In this document: positions 14,439 through 22,123 of the stretch, piece after piece
How positions within the stretch are numbered: the stretch's first letter is position 1
Layout of the letters: each line of letters begins with the position of its first letter
Source of the DNA: an uncultured Anaerolineae bacterium
GTDB taxonomy: Bacteria; Chloroflexota; Anaerolineae; Anaerolineales; Villigracilaceae
NCBI GenBank assembly: GCA_903846015.1
Contig: CAIMZS010000072.1
Span: 1-42,610 of the forward strand
Length of the DNA stretch: 42,610 nt
Direction of reading: 5' to 3'
Position numbers and translations under genes: made by a program
Notes under the pieces: generated by a model
The model's database searches: none
What the model was told of the DNA's origin: nothing
What the model saw: only the letters and a program-made list of their open reading frames with translations

Positions 14439-16706
14439 ATGTCACCGACACCCCTCGATTCTTCAATTACCACTCCCGCCTATCGCAACCCCACCTTGAC
14501 TGTTGACGAACGTGTGGCCGATTTGCTTGGCCGCATGACCCTTGAGCAAAAGATCGGTCAACTGATGTTGTGGGATGCACGCAGCGAAGATCTCTCATTT
14601 ATAAATACCCGCCAACCCGGATCCGTCCTCCATATTCTAGGAGCCAAGGTCAGCCGCGCAATAGACCTGGCCGGACAGAACCACCTTGGAATTCCGCTGC
14701 TCGTTGGCGAGGACGCCATCCACGGGCACTCTTTTTGGAAAGGCGCGACCATCTTTCCGACCCAATTGGCGTTGGCGGCGAGCTGGAATATCGAACTGCT
14801 TGAACAGGTTGGGCGCGTGACTGCCGAGGAGGTGTCTTCGACGGGCATCCACTGGACGTTCTCGCCTGTGCTCTGCCTTTCGCGCGATCTGCGCTGGGGC
14901 CGCACCGGTGAAACATTTGGCGAGGATCCCCATCTGATCGGCGAGCTCGGCGCTGCTTTAATTCGTGGCTACCAGGGCCTGGGTCTCGACGATCCAACGG
15001 CGGTGCTCGCCACCGTGAAGCACTATGCCGGCTATTCCGAGACACAGGGCGGACGCGACTCATCTGAGGCCGACATCTCGCGGCGCAAACTGCGCAGCTA
15101 CTTCCTGCCACCATTCGAGCGCGCCGTCCGGGCAGGTGCGATGACCTTCATGACTGGCTACCAGTCGATAGAGGGCCTGCCTTCAACCATCAACCGCTGG
15201 CTTCTGACGGATGTGCTTAAAAACGAGTGGGGCTTCCGCGGCGTGCTCGTAACTGACTGGGATAATGTCGGTCGCCTTGTCAGGGAGCAGAAAGTGTGCG
15301 AAACGATCAGCGATGCCGCGATCGTGGCATTGCGCGCCGGAAACGACATCATCATGACGACACCGCAGTTCTACGAGGGGGCGCTTGAGGCAGTGCACAG
15401 TGGGCGCCTCGCTGAGTCAGAAATCGATGCGCCTTGCGCCCGCCTGCTTGCGCTGAAATTCCGCATGGGCCTCTTTGAGAATCCGCGCCGTCCTGACCTG
15501 GATCGTGCCGCTATCGAGGTCGCGCGACCTGACCATCGCGCCATTAATCTTGAAGCCGCACGCCAGAGTCTGGTACTGCTCCAGAACAATGGCCTGCTTC
15601 CACTTGATTCAGCATCGGTCAAATCCATCCTGGTGGTTGGCCCCAACGCCGATGATGACCAGCAGCAGCTGGGTGACTGGTCACTCGGTTCGCCGCAGCA
15701 CCCGCCGGAAGCCGGCAAGCAGCCGCGCGAAAAGACAACGACCGTGCTCGATGGTATCCGCGCCCTGGTACCGGCCGGCTGCCTGGTCTCTCATGAACGC
15801 GGCTGTTCGATCATCGACGACGATCTCTCCGGCCTCCCCGCCGCGCTTGCCGCTGCGCAGACGGCTGACGTGGTGGTGGCTGTTGTAGGTGATCACCTGA
15901 ATTTTATCGGTGAAACGCAGAGCACCGCCACACTTGAGTTGCAGGGCGGACAGATAGACTTGCTGGATGCGTTGGAAAAAACCGGAAAGCCGATGATTAT
16001 TGTGCTGGTGAACAGCAAGCCGCTCGTGCTGCCGCCTTCGGCCAAACGCGCTGCGGCGATTCTTGAGGGCTTCAACCCTGGCATGGAGGGCGGACGGGCG
16101 CTTGCCGAGGCATTGTTCGGCCAACTGAATCCGTCTGGCAAGCTCACAATCTCGATCCCGGTGCACGTTGGCCAACAGCCGGTGTTCTACAGCCAGGTGC
16201 GCGGTCAACATGGCGATCGCTACGCAGATCTCACCCAGATACCGCTCTTCTCTTTTGGTCACGGCCTGAGTTATACGCAGTATCGCTATTCGAACTTGCG
16301 ACTGTCCTCGCCTACACTCACGCGCGGGCAAATTGCGATAGTGCCCGTACTAGCAGGGCCGATAGTGCCCGTACTAGCAGGGCCGATAGTGCCCGTACTA
16401 GCAGGGCCGGAGGTGTCTGTCGATGTGGAGAATAGCGGCAAGTATGCAGGTGTCGAAATCGTACAGGTCTATGTCACCGATGTTGTGACATCAGCAACCT
16501 GGGTGAACAAGGCGCTCAAGGGTTTCGCCCGTGTGCACCTGGCACCTGGTGAGAAGAAGACGGTGCGGATCGAGTTGCCATGGGAAGCGTTCCAGATTGT
16601 GGATGCCGAGGGCCGCAGCGTGGTTGAGCCGGGTGAGTTTGAGATTCTTGTGGGTTCATCGTCACGTGACAGTGATCTACTGAAGGCAACGCTGCGGGTG
16701 GAATAA
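14439..16706 (+). CDS. Beta-glucosidase / beta-xylosidase (GH3) with internal tandem repeat
   Basis: A 755-residue family GH3 enzyme. The N-terminal (beta/alpha)8 domain carries KHYAGY and the nucleophile Asp273 in VTDWDN. A second alpha/beta domain (SILVVGPNADD, GFNPGMEGGRALAEALFG) follows, and a C-terminal fibronectin-III-like domain (VENSGKYAGVEIVQVYV). No signal peptide is seen. AGGAG lies 7 bases before the ATG. Residues 634-657 are three perfect copies of IVPVLAGP from a 24-bp tandem repeat. They sit in a loop at the start of the fibronectin-like domain, between TLTRGQIA and EVSVDVENSG. The domain is otherwise complete, so activity may be unaffected. It completes the set of hydrolases in this locus. 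Confidence 0.92.
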   Translation: MSPTPLDSSITTPAYRNPTLTVDERVADLLGRMTLEQKIGQLMLWDARSEDLSFINTRQPGSVLHILGAKVSRAIDLAGQNHLGIPLLVGEDAIHGHSFWKGATIFPTQLALAASWNIELLEQVGRVTAEEVSSTGIHWTFSPVLCLSRDLRWGRTGETFGEDPHLIGELGAALIRGYQGLGLDDPTAVLATVKHYAGYSETQGGRDSSEADISRRKLRSYFLPPFERAVRAGAMTFMTGYQSIEGLPSTINRWLLTDVLKNEWGFRGVLVTDWDNVGRLVREQKVCETISDAAIVALRAGNDIIMTTPQFYEGALEAVHSGRLAESEIDAPCARLLALKFRMGLFENPRRPDLDRAAIEVARPDHRAINLEAARQSLVLLQNNGLLPLDSASVKSILVVGPNADDDQQQLGDWSLGSPQHPPEAGKQPREKTTTVLDGIRALVPAGCLVSHERGCSIIDDDLSGLPAALAAAQTADVVVAVVGDHLNFIGETQSTATLELQGGQIDLLDALEKTGKPMIIVLVNSKPLVLPPSAKRAAAILEGFNPGMEGGRALAEALFGQLNPSGKLTISIPVHVGQQPVFYSQVRGQHGDRYADLTQIPLFSFGHGLSYTQYRYSNLRLSSPTLTRGQIAIVPVLAGPIVPVLAGPIVPVLAGPEVSVDVENSGKYAGVEIVQVYVTDVVTSATWVNKALKGFARVHLAPGEKKTVRIELPWEAFQIVDAEGRSVVEPGEFEILVGSSSRDSDLLKATLRVE
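16337..16408 (+). repeat. Perfect 3 x 24-bp tandem array inside GH3
   Basis: Three identical units beginning GATAGTGCCCGTACTAGCAG and ending GGCC lie back to back at 16337, 16361 and 16385. Units are 24 bases, so gain or loss of copies keeps the frame. The module is the same as at 6373-6396 except for one base (A for T). Perfect identity implies recent or continuing duplication. Confidence 0.95.
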
Positions 16707-16709
16707 AGA

Positions 16710-16771
16710 TAGCACGGCGATTTACGGAAGTCCCGGTTCCTGCGATGGTGCCGGTTCTAGCACGGCCACGG
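16710..16771 (+). repeat. Mosaic palindromic repeat, site 18
   Basis: TAGCACGGCGATTTA (left half of the hairpin module), GGAAGTCCCGGTTCCTGCGAT, then GGTGCCGGTTCTAGCACGG and CCACGGG. It follows the GH3 stop by a few bases. Confidence 0.85.
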
Positions 16772-16814
16772 GTATGATACCATAATTTGTGGCACGTTCC
16801 ATCCCTTTTCCCGC

Positions 16815-16820
16815 TATAAT
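16815..16820 (+). promoter_or_regulatory. -10 box of a probable leaderless promoter
   Basis: A perfect TATAAT ends 6 bases before the response regulator ATG, and no ribosome site fits between them. Transcription would start at or within a base of the ATG, giving a leaderless mRNA. No good -35 box is seen at the usual distance. Confidence 0.55.
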
Positions 16821-16826
16821 TTCACT

Positions 16827-17543
16827 ATGAACGATAACCCAACCCTCCTGCTTGCCGATGATGATCCAACTATCACCAACAGCCTGGTACCTTTCTTTGA
16901 ACGCTCCGGGTTCCACATGCTGGTCGCTTCCAATGGTGCTGATGCGCTTGAAAAAGCCCAGGTGCATCGCCCAGACTTGATTATATTGGATGTGCTTATG
17001 CCTCGCATGGATGGGCGCGAGGTGCTGCGTCGCTTGCGTCGCGCCGGGTTGCAAACGCCAACCATCCTGCTCACCCAGGTCGGGGACGCCGTCGAACGCG
17101 CGGTGGCTCTGGAGGAAGGCGCAGATGACTATCTGAACAAACCTTTCGAGTCGCATGAACTGCTGGCGCGTGTGCGCGCCGTGTTGCGTCGTTCACAAAG
17201 CGGGCAACCATCGCTTTCCACGGCCTGGCGACTCTCCGCTCATGACCTGACTATCGATCGTCGCGCGCGCCGAGCCAGTCTCAATGGTAAGTCGCTCGAT
17301 CTGAGCCCCAAAGCCTTTGCCGTGCTCGAATACCTTATGACCCATCCAGATGAAGTTTTCAGCCGCGAACGGCTTTTGCAGCTCGTTTGGGGCTGGGAAT
17401 ACCCCACCGGTACCCGTACCGTTGACACACGCATGTTCGAGCTTCGCAAGGCTCTGGGGGACAACCCGACTGAACCCAAATTCATTGAAACACAGGCCGG
17501 TGAAGGTTACTGCTTCATTGCCCCGGTCAGGATGCTGCCGTGA
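16827..17543 (+). CDS. OmpR/PhoB-family response regulator
   Basis: A 238-residue DNA-binding response regulator. The receiver domain has the acidic pair in LLLADDDP, the phosphorylated Asp55 in LIILDVLMPRMDG, and the conserved lysine in YLNKPF. A C-terminal winged helix (LTIDRRARRASLNGKSLDLS, RLLQLVWGW, TRTVDTRMFELRKAL) is of the OmpR class, which binds tandem direct repeats about 11 bases apart. A TATAAT just upstream suggests a leaderless transcript. Its stop overlaps the GTG start of the histidine kinase by four bases, so the two form an operon. Three 11-base-spaced repeats upstream of the secreted protein gene at 18647 are a likely target. Confidence 0.93.
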   Translation: MNDNPTLLLADDDPTITNSLVPFFERSGFHMLVASNGADALEKAQVHRPDLIILDVLMPRMDGREVLRRLRRAGLQTPTILLTQVGDAVERAVALEEGADDYLNKPFESHELLARVRAVLRRSQSGQPSLSTAWRLSAHDLTIDRRARRASLNGKSLDLSPKAFAVLEYLMTHPDEVFSRERLLQLVWGWEYPTGTRTVDTRMFELRKALGDNPTEPKFIETQAGEGYCFIAPVRMLP

Positions 17544-18451
17544 AACGTCTTTCTGCCATTCTCGTGTTGGTTTTCCTCGCAATCGGTGCCCTGGCATATT
17601 ATCTGACCCCCTTTTTCTGGCAGCCAGAGCCAATCTTAGCTTTTCGGCTGGGCATTGGCGCGGCGATTTTTACGATTATGTTTACTTTGGCAGTTCTGAT
17701 CCAGATCATCATCATTATTTACGATCGGGGAACAGAACAATCTGCTCGAAACGTCACTCGTGAACAGGACGAATTACACCGCCAATTCCTGCGGCGGCTC
17801 GATCATGAGTTGAAAAATCCTCTCACGGGCTTGCAGGCGGCCCTCACCAACCTGCGCGAGGCTCAAAACGCCGGTGAAACTCACGCTGCGATCGAGAATG
17901 CCAGCCAGGCAGCTACCCGCCTGGGACGCATCCTGCGAGACTTGCGCAAATTGGCTGAGCTTGATGCCACAATGCTCGAACGCCGCCCGCTGGATGTGGG
18001 TGAATTGGTAAGTGAAATGGTCAGTGCGGCTGGCAACCTGCCGGCCTACCACGAGCGCAGTATCAATCTGTTGGTTTCAAAGGTGCCAGCCCTGCCGCCT
18101 GTGATCGGCGACCGTGACATACTTGGGCTGGCTATTTTCAACCTGATCGACAACGCACTCAAATTCAGCGCGTCCAGCGATGCCGTTGAAGTGCGCGTAC
18201 GCGATGATGGTCACGCGCTTTTCATTGAAGTAGCCGATAGCGGTGCAGGTATTCCATCCCAGGACCAGCAACGGATTTTCGATGACCTTTATAGAGGCGA
18301 AAATGCCCGTGGCACACAAGGCAGCGGTGTGGGGTTGGCGCTGGCACGACGAATTGTCCAACTCCATTGGGGAGAGATTTCCATGCGCAGCGACCCGGCT
18401 CACGGGCGGGGTACCGTTTTCACAATTCGTCTGCCTGCAGACCGGAAATAG
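17540..18451 (+). CDS. Sensor histidine kinase
   Basis: A 303-residue inner-membrane kinase starting with GTG within the response regulator stop. Two membrane helices (about residues 4-22 and 36-61) are joined by only a dozen residues, so there is no sizeable outside sensor domain; it may sense the membrane or a partner protein. The dimerisation/phosphoacceptor domain has His89 in RRLDHELKNPLTG. The ATPase domain has an N box in FNLIDNALKFS, a G1 box in VADSGAGIP and a G2 box in GSGVGLALARRIV. It should phosphorylate the regulator encoded just upstream. Confidence 0.92.
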   Translation: MKRLSAILVLVFLAIGALAYYLTPFFWQPEPILAFRLGIGAAIFTIMFTLAVLIQIIIIIYDRGTEQSARNVTREQDELHRQFLRRLDHELKNPLTGLQAALTNLREAQNAGETHAAIENASQAATRLGRILRDLRKLAELDATMLERRPLDVGELVSEMVSAAGNLPAYHERSINLLVSKVPALPPVIGDRDILGLAIFNLIDNALKFSASSDAVEVRVRDDGHALFIEVADSGAGIPSQDQQRIFDDLYRGENARGTQGSGVGLALARRIVQLHWGEISMRSDPAHGRGTVFTIRLPADRK

Positions 18452-18533
18452 CACGGCGATTTACGATAGCCCCGGTTCCAGCGATAGTGCCGGTTCTAGC
18501 ACGGCCACGGGTAATGCCCGTGCAGAGCCGGGT
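18449..18533 (+). repeat. Mosaic palindromic repeat, site 19
   Basis: TAGCACGGCGATTTA, then GATAGCCCCGGTTCCAGCGAT, AGTGCCGGTTCTAGCACGG, CCACGGG, and GCCCGTGCAGAGCCGGGTACC. It begins at the stop of the histidine kinase gene. A related short hairpin (GCCCG-TACAGAAC-CGGGC) lies at 18611-18628, just before the next ribosome site. Confidence 0.8.
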
Positions 18534-18548
18534 ACCATGTCACGAAAC

Positions 18549-18576
18549 CGTGACGCAGCCATGACAGGCTTGTGAC
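18549..18576 (+). promoter_or_regulatory. Three direct repeats at 11-bp spacing (OmpR/PhoB-type operator candidate)
   Basis: CGTGAC (18549), CATGAC (18560) and TGTGAC (18571) are spaced exactly 11 bases apart, the geometry bound by OmpR/PhoB-type regulators. On the other strand they read GTCACA, GTCATG and GTCACG, like the TGTCA core of Pho boxes. The last repeat overlaps the probable -35 box (TTGTGA at 18570, 17 bases, TAGGAT at 18593). GTCACG-AAAC-CGTGAC (18539-18554) is also a palindrome. Confidence 0.55.
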
Positions 18577-18646
18577 ATCCAACCGATATAAATAGGATAT
18601 CACATTCAATGCCCGTACAGAACCGGGCACCATTAGGAGACCTCTC

Positions 18647-19531
18647 ATGAAACGTTCGATTTTTACACTGGTTGCTTCTGTTCTTTTGCTCGGTTTGAGT
18701 TGGGTTGTGCCCCACAGCCCGTTTAAAGTGGAAGTGCAAATACCCACCCCAACGCTAGTACCATCTGGAGGTGCAGTATCTATTGCCCTGCCCACTCCCG
18801 ATTCAGCCTCTGCGCAAGGCGGTATTCAGGTCAGCTACCAGAATGTTTCCCTGGTCATTCCAGCGGGATTGGCCAGTGGAGCTGACAGCGAAATCGGGGC
18901 AGCCATTGAAGCCCCAGATGGCTATTACACCGCATCCAATGCCCCGGCGTTTACCCGTGTTATCCTGAAAGATTATCCAGTCTTGTCCTCTGATGATTTT
19001 TACAAACCGGAAGTGAGAATTTACCCGGCGGCCGAATATACTGCCATGAGTTTATGGGCTGCCGAAACTCTGAAGCGCCTGCAAAATGTGCTGGCTAACC
19101 CGTCTTCGCCTTTGGAGAACGATATCCTACCCAACGTAGCCTTTATGGGCTCCGCAGCTCAGAACTACGCCGCGCAGGTCAAAATTCTGCCCTTCCAAAA
19201 CGGAAACGGCGTGCGCATGATCTCGCATTATGCCCAGTACCCCGCCCCCATTAGCCAGAATGAAAGCTTTTACCATTATGAAGGACTTACCCAGGATGGG
19301 AAATATTACGTGGTGGTGGAGATGCCGCTGATCCTCCCGATCTACTCAGATGGCAATAACCCTGGCGAAAATGGGATCACGTACCCAGCAGACCGGAATA
19401 ACCCTGCTGAAATGGTTGCCTACTATAAATCGATGACCAATTTATTGAACTCTGCCGGGCAGGAAACCTTCAAGCCCACTCTCGCTCAATTGGATGCGCT
19501 CGTGCAGTCCATCATCGTAACGACAAAATAA
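18647..19531 (+). CDS. Secreted or membrane-anchored protein of unknown function
   Basis: A 294-residue protein with an N-terminal hydrophobic segment (about residues 5-24, preceded by KR), so it is exported or anchored by its N-terminus. A proline/threonine-rich linker follows (PTPTLVPSGG). The rest, with VSYQNVSLVIPAGLASG and a tyrosine-rich C-terminal region, looks globular and extracellular. I recognise no domain or catalytic motif. AGGAG lies 8 bases before the ATG. It follows the two-component genes and carries an operator-like repeat array upstream, so it is probably their target. A strong hairpin follows the stop. Confidence 0.75.
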   Translation: MKRSIFTLVASVLLLGLSWVVPHSPFKVEVQIPTPTLVPSGGAVSIALPTPDSASAQGGIQVSYQNVSLVIPAGLASGADSEIGAAIEAPDGYYTASNAPAFTRVILKDYPVLSSDDFYKPEVRIYPAAEYTAMSLWAAETLKRLQNVLANPSSPLENDILPNVAFMGSAAQNYAAQVKILPFQNGNGVRMISHYAQYPAPISQNESFYHYEGLTQDGKYYVVVEMPLILPIYSDGNNPGENGITYPADRNNPAEMVAYYKSMTNLLNSAGQETFKPTLAQLDALVQSIIVTTK

Positions 19532-19540
19532 ATCCGAAAA

Positions 19541-19573
19541 CGAGTGTGGCAATCTGCGAGATTGCCACACTCG
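19541..19573 (+). terminator. Strong hairpin, probable terminator
   Basis: A 15-bp perfect stem (CGAGTGTGGCAATCT and its complement) with a 3-base loop lies 10 bases after the secreted protein stop, between convergent genes. There is no T run, so efficiency is uncertain. Confidence 0.6.
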
Positions 19574-19609
19574 TCTGAATTGCAGATAAGGTCCTGGGTC
19601 TGGGCCCAT

Positions 19610-19705
19610 AGTACCCGGTTCACTTTGCCCGTCTCACTCTTACTCTTGCTCTAATCTGCGTAAATCTGCGATAGTGCCCGTTCTAGCAGGGCCAGGGCCG
19701 GTTCA
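19610..19705 (+). repeat. Compound mosaic repeat at the pxpA 3' end
   Basis: TACCCGGTTCACTTTGCCCG, then CTTGCTCTAATCTGCGTAAA, TCTGCGATAGTGCCCGTTC, TAGCAGGGCC and GGTTCAGACAC. The same CTCTAATCTGCG...GGTTCAGACAC string occurs at 27.95 and 32.86 kb. The stop codon of pxpA (- strand TGA) lies inside the GGTTCAGACAC module. Confidence 0.8.
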
Positions 19706-20449
19706 GACACACAATGGCGTTACTTCCACCCCGTTCAAGTGCAGGGTTTCACGGATCAAGATGGCGTTGCTCACGGCATTTGGGTTATCACTATGCAGGC
19801 ACAGTGTATCAATACGAACGGGTTTCCCGTCAAAAAGGATGCCTTCGGTGGCAAGCTTAAGCGCATGGGCAGCTATCTGCTGTGGGTCTTCGAGCAGCGC
19901 CCCAGGCAGGCTGCGTGACACCAACGTGCCATCCGGGTTGTACGCACGGTCTGGGAAGGCTTCACTGGCAACATGCAGCCCAAGCTCAAGACCGGCAGCC
20001 ACGATCTGTGACCCTGCCAGGCCAACCAGGATTAACTCACTGCTGAAAGATTTGATGGCGCGTGCAATTGCCATAGCCAGGGCGCGATCCCTGGCAGCCT
20101 GGTTGTAAAGTTCACCATGTGGTTTAACGTGACGCAGCTGCACACCTTCAGCGCGGGCAAAGGCGGAAAGTGCGCCAATTTGATATAGCAGCATTGCTCC
20201 GGCTTCTTCGGGAGCAACCGCCATTTTTCGCCGGCCAAAGCCCTGCAGATCAGGCCAGCCAGGGTGAGCGCCGATGGCGACGCCGTGCTGATGAGCCAGG
20301 CGAACGCTGGTTTGCATCACAGATGAATCTCCGGCATGAAACCCGCATGCGATGTTGGCGGATGTAATATGCGACATAAGGGCTGCATCAGAACCCAGGC
20401 TGTAAAGCCCAAAAGATTCACCCAGGTCAGAATTCAGGTCGATTTTCAT
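19703..20449 (-). CDS. pxpA: 5-oxoprolinase subunit A (LamB/YcsF family)
   Basis: 248 residues. PxpA, with PxpB and PxpC, forms the ATP-dependent 5-oxoprolinase that opens 5-oxoproline to glutamate in the cytoplasm. Family motifs are plain: DLNSDLGESFG at the N-terminus, ANIACGFHAGD, GAHPGWPDLQGFGRR and HVKPHGELYN. AAGGTG lies 6 bases before the ATG at 20449. It is third in the order pxpB-pxpC-pxpA, 23 bases after pxpC. The final residues and stop fall in a mosaic repeat module, so the C-terminus may have been trimmed or replaced by one or two residues. Confidence 0.95.
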   Translation of the reverse strand: MKIDLNSDLGESFGLYSLGSDAALMSHITSANIACGFHAGDSSVMQTSVRLAHQHGVAIGAHPGWPDLQGFGRRKMAVAPEEAGAMLLYQIGALSAFARAEGVQLRHVKPHGELYNQAARDRALAMAIARAIKSFSSELILVGLAGSQIVAAGLELGLHVASEAFPDRAYNPDGTLVSRSLPGALLEDPQQIAAHALKLATEGILFDGKPVRIDTLCLHSDNPNAVSNAILIRETLHLNGVEVTPLCV

Positions 20450-20472
20450 TTTTCACCTTATCTGTACGATTA

Positions 20473-21456
20473 TTACCACGAATAATCATCAATTTCGGGC
20501 TGGATGATGCTTTCGGCCAGGTTTTTTAGCAAGACGCGATAACGAGTCTGGGCCTGCTCGATGGTGCTGAGCTCGAAGCGGATGCGTCCGCTGCCAACCG
20601 GAACTTGCGCCAGCACGGGCTGATCGGCCGAAATGACAGATGCAATCTTCGGGTAACCGCCTATCGTAGGGCAGTCGGCTTGCATGACGATCGGAAGCCC
20701 ATTGATGGGCACCTGGATGCAGCCACGTGCCATACCTTCAGAAATGAGTTCAGTTGTGATAGCTCTTTCGATGGGCGCACCGTCTAAGCGGTACCCGCTG
20801 CGGTCGGAAGCTGAATTAATGGTGTAAGTGGAAGAGAGCAGTGTTTGCAATCCGAAAGATGTGAAGTGGGAAACCTGCGGGCCAGGGATGATTTGGATGG
20901 TTGGATTGGCAGAATAGCACGGCGATTTATCGTCGTGGCCTTCCAAAATGCGGCGCCCGGCCAGTTCAAGCAAGTTGTGTTTGGAAGGGCCGATGGGCAG
21001 CAGATCTCCACGCTGCAGGGCTACCTGGCCTGCGCTTTTTTCCGCGCCTAACCTGGCGCGCAGGTACGTGGAGCGGGAGCCAAGCGCAAGCGGGGTGTTA
21101 ATGCCGCCGTGAACTGCCAGATAGGCCCAATTTCCGGGACCGGTTTTCTTGATACGGATGGGATAATTTGCGCGCACATACACTGATGAGCACAGTGGTA
21201 TGTCAAAATCCCCTACCTGGAGAGAAAAACCAACGCCCGTCAGTGCCACCAGGCAGGCATGTTGGGCGATGAAAACAGCGCTGCTAAATCCGATCTCCAC
21301 CGCGCATGCAGCCGGCGGGTTGGCAACCACTACGTTGGCAGCCTGCAAAGCGAAGGCATCCATTGGGCCAGAAATGGGCACGCCAAATGCCTGCCAGCCG
21401 TGACGGCCACCATCCTGCAGCGTAGTGAGCGCGGCGGGTTCAAGCACTTCAAGCAT
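20473..21456 (-). CDS. pxpC: 5-oxoprolinase subunit C (biotin-dependent carboxyltransferase fold)
   Basis: A 327-residue PxpC/KipA-type subunit. Typical motifs are LTTLQDGGRHGWQAFGVPIS, SGPMDAFALQAANVVVAN, WAYLAVHGGI, and the C-terminal YRLDG followed by LISEGMARGCIQVPINGLPI. The longer frame begins at 21543, but the ATG at 21456 starts the family sequence and overlaps the end of pxpB by a few bases, indicating coupling. Residues 174-181 (HDDKSPCY) come from a CACGGCGAT hairpin module inserted in frame in a linker before the conserved PTIQIIPGPQ. Most relatives have only a short variable segment there. The rest appears intact. Confidence 0.93.
   Translation of the reverse strand: MLEVLEPAALTTLQDGGRHGWQAFGVPISGPMDAFALQAANVVVANPPAACAVEIGFSSAVFIAQHACLVALTGVGFSLQVGDFDIPLCSSVYVRANYPIRIKKTGPGNWAYLAVHGGINTPLALGSRSTYLRARLGAEKSAGQVALQRGDLLPIGPSKHNLLELAGRRILEGHDDKSPCYSANPTIQIIPGPQVSHFTSFGLQTLLSSTYTINSASDRSGYRLDGAPIERAITTELISEGMARGCIQVPINGLPIVMQADCPTIGGYPKIASVISADQPVLAQVPVGSGRIRFELSTIEQAQTRYRVLLKNLAESIIQPEIDDYSW
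20915..20937 (+). repeat. CACGGCGAT hairpin module inside pxpC
   Basis: TAGCACGGCGATTTATCG followed by TCGTG matches the intergenic hairpin modules at 8003 and 10572 with one base changed in the right arm. It adds eight residues to PxpC without a stop or frameshift, although this module has stops in some other frames. Confidence 0.85.
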
Positions 21457-22099
21457 CGGGCACGAACCTGATGGTATCGCCAGGCGCAAACAAAAAAGGG
21501 TGATCGCGGCGTGGGTCAAATGGGGCAAGCTGAGTATGGCCAATCAGCCGCCAGCCACCCGGAGAATCAACCGGATAAACAGCAGTTTGTGAACCAGCAA
21601 TGGCAACAGTACCAGCACGGACGATGGCTCGTGGGGTTTCAAGGCGGGGTGTCATCAGGGCATCCGGCAGTCTACCCAGATAGGCAAAACCAGGAGTAAA
21701 ACCAATCATGTAGACGGTATAGATAACCTGACTGTGCAGACGGATGACATCTTCAACCCCCATCTGGCAATGTCTTGCGACAAATTCGAGATCCTGACCG
21801 TATTCTGCGCCATAGCGAACTGGAATATCGATCTGTTTCGTGGGACGATGCTCAGTCGCTGCGCTATACAAGACATCAATGCGGGTGTTGATCCAATCCA
21901 GCGCCTGGGGTTGAGTAAGCAAAAGCGGGTCATAATGTACAACCAGCGAAGCATAAGCGGGAACGGTTTCAACAATCCCTAGCGGCGAGTCGTTTGTCAG
22001 CGCCGCAGCGAGCATGTGTACCCGGCGGTTGACCTCAAAGTCAATGCTGCTGCCGATTGGGATCAGGATGGATGTATCTGAGAGTGGGACGGGTTGCAT
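21449..22099 (-). CDS. pxpB: 5-oxoprolinase subunit B (KipI family)
   Basis: 216 residues. PxpB partners PxpC in 5-oxoprolinase. Motifs: IPIGSSIDFEVNRRV, DIPVRYGAEYGQDLEFVA, the conserved YMIGFTPGFAYLGRLPDAL, and the C-terminal SPGGWRLIGHTQ with FLFAPGDTIRFVP. AGGA lies about 13 bases before the ATG. It is the first gene of the pxp set, separated from the DUF711 gene by a repeat-filled gap of 163 bases that may hold its promoter. Its end overlaps the start of pxpC. Confidence 0.95.
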   Translation of the reverse strand: MQPVPLSDTSILIPIGSSIDFEVNRRVHMLAAALTNDSPLGIVETVPAYASLVVHYDPLLLTQPQALDWINTRIDVLYSAATEHRPTKQIDIPVRYGAEYGQDLEFVARHCQMGVEDVIRLHSQVIYTVYMIGFTPGFAYLGRLPDALMTPRLETPRAIVRAGTVAIAGSQTAVYPVDSPGGWRLIGHTQLAPFDPRRDHPFLFAPGDTIRFVPDA

Positions 22100-22123
22100 A
22101 CGATAACCATCCTGGAGCGCCTT

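Noticed and set aside
16337-16408. Tandem units considered as a CRISPR array
   Set aside because: Units are back to back with no spacers, lie in a coding sequence, and no cas genes are present.
16722-17156. Reverse-strand open frame over the response regulator with a VAVLEPAP segment
   Set aside because: It is antisense to a clear response regulator gene; its repeat-like peptide comes from the intergenic repeat at 16710-16771.
18461-18739. Reverse-strand open frame containing VAVLEPALSLEP
   Set aside because: It spans a repeat and the start of the secreted protein gene, has no family resemblance, and no ribosome site.
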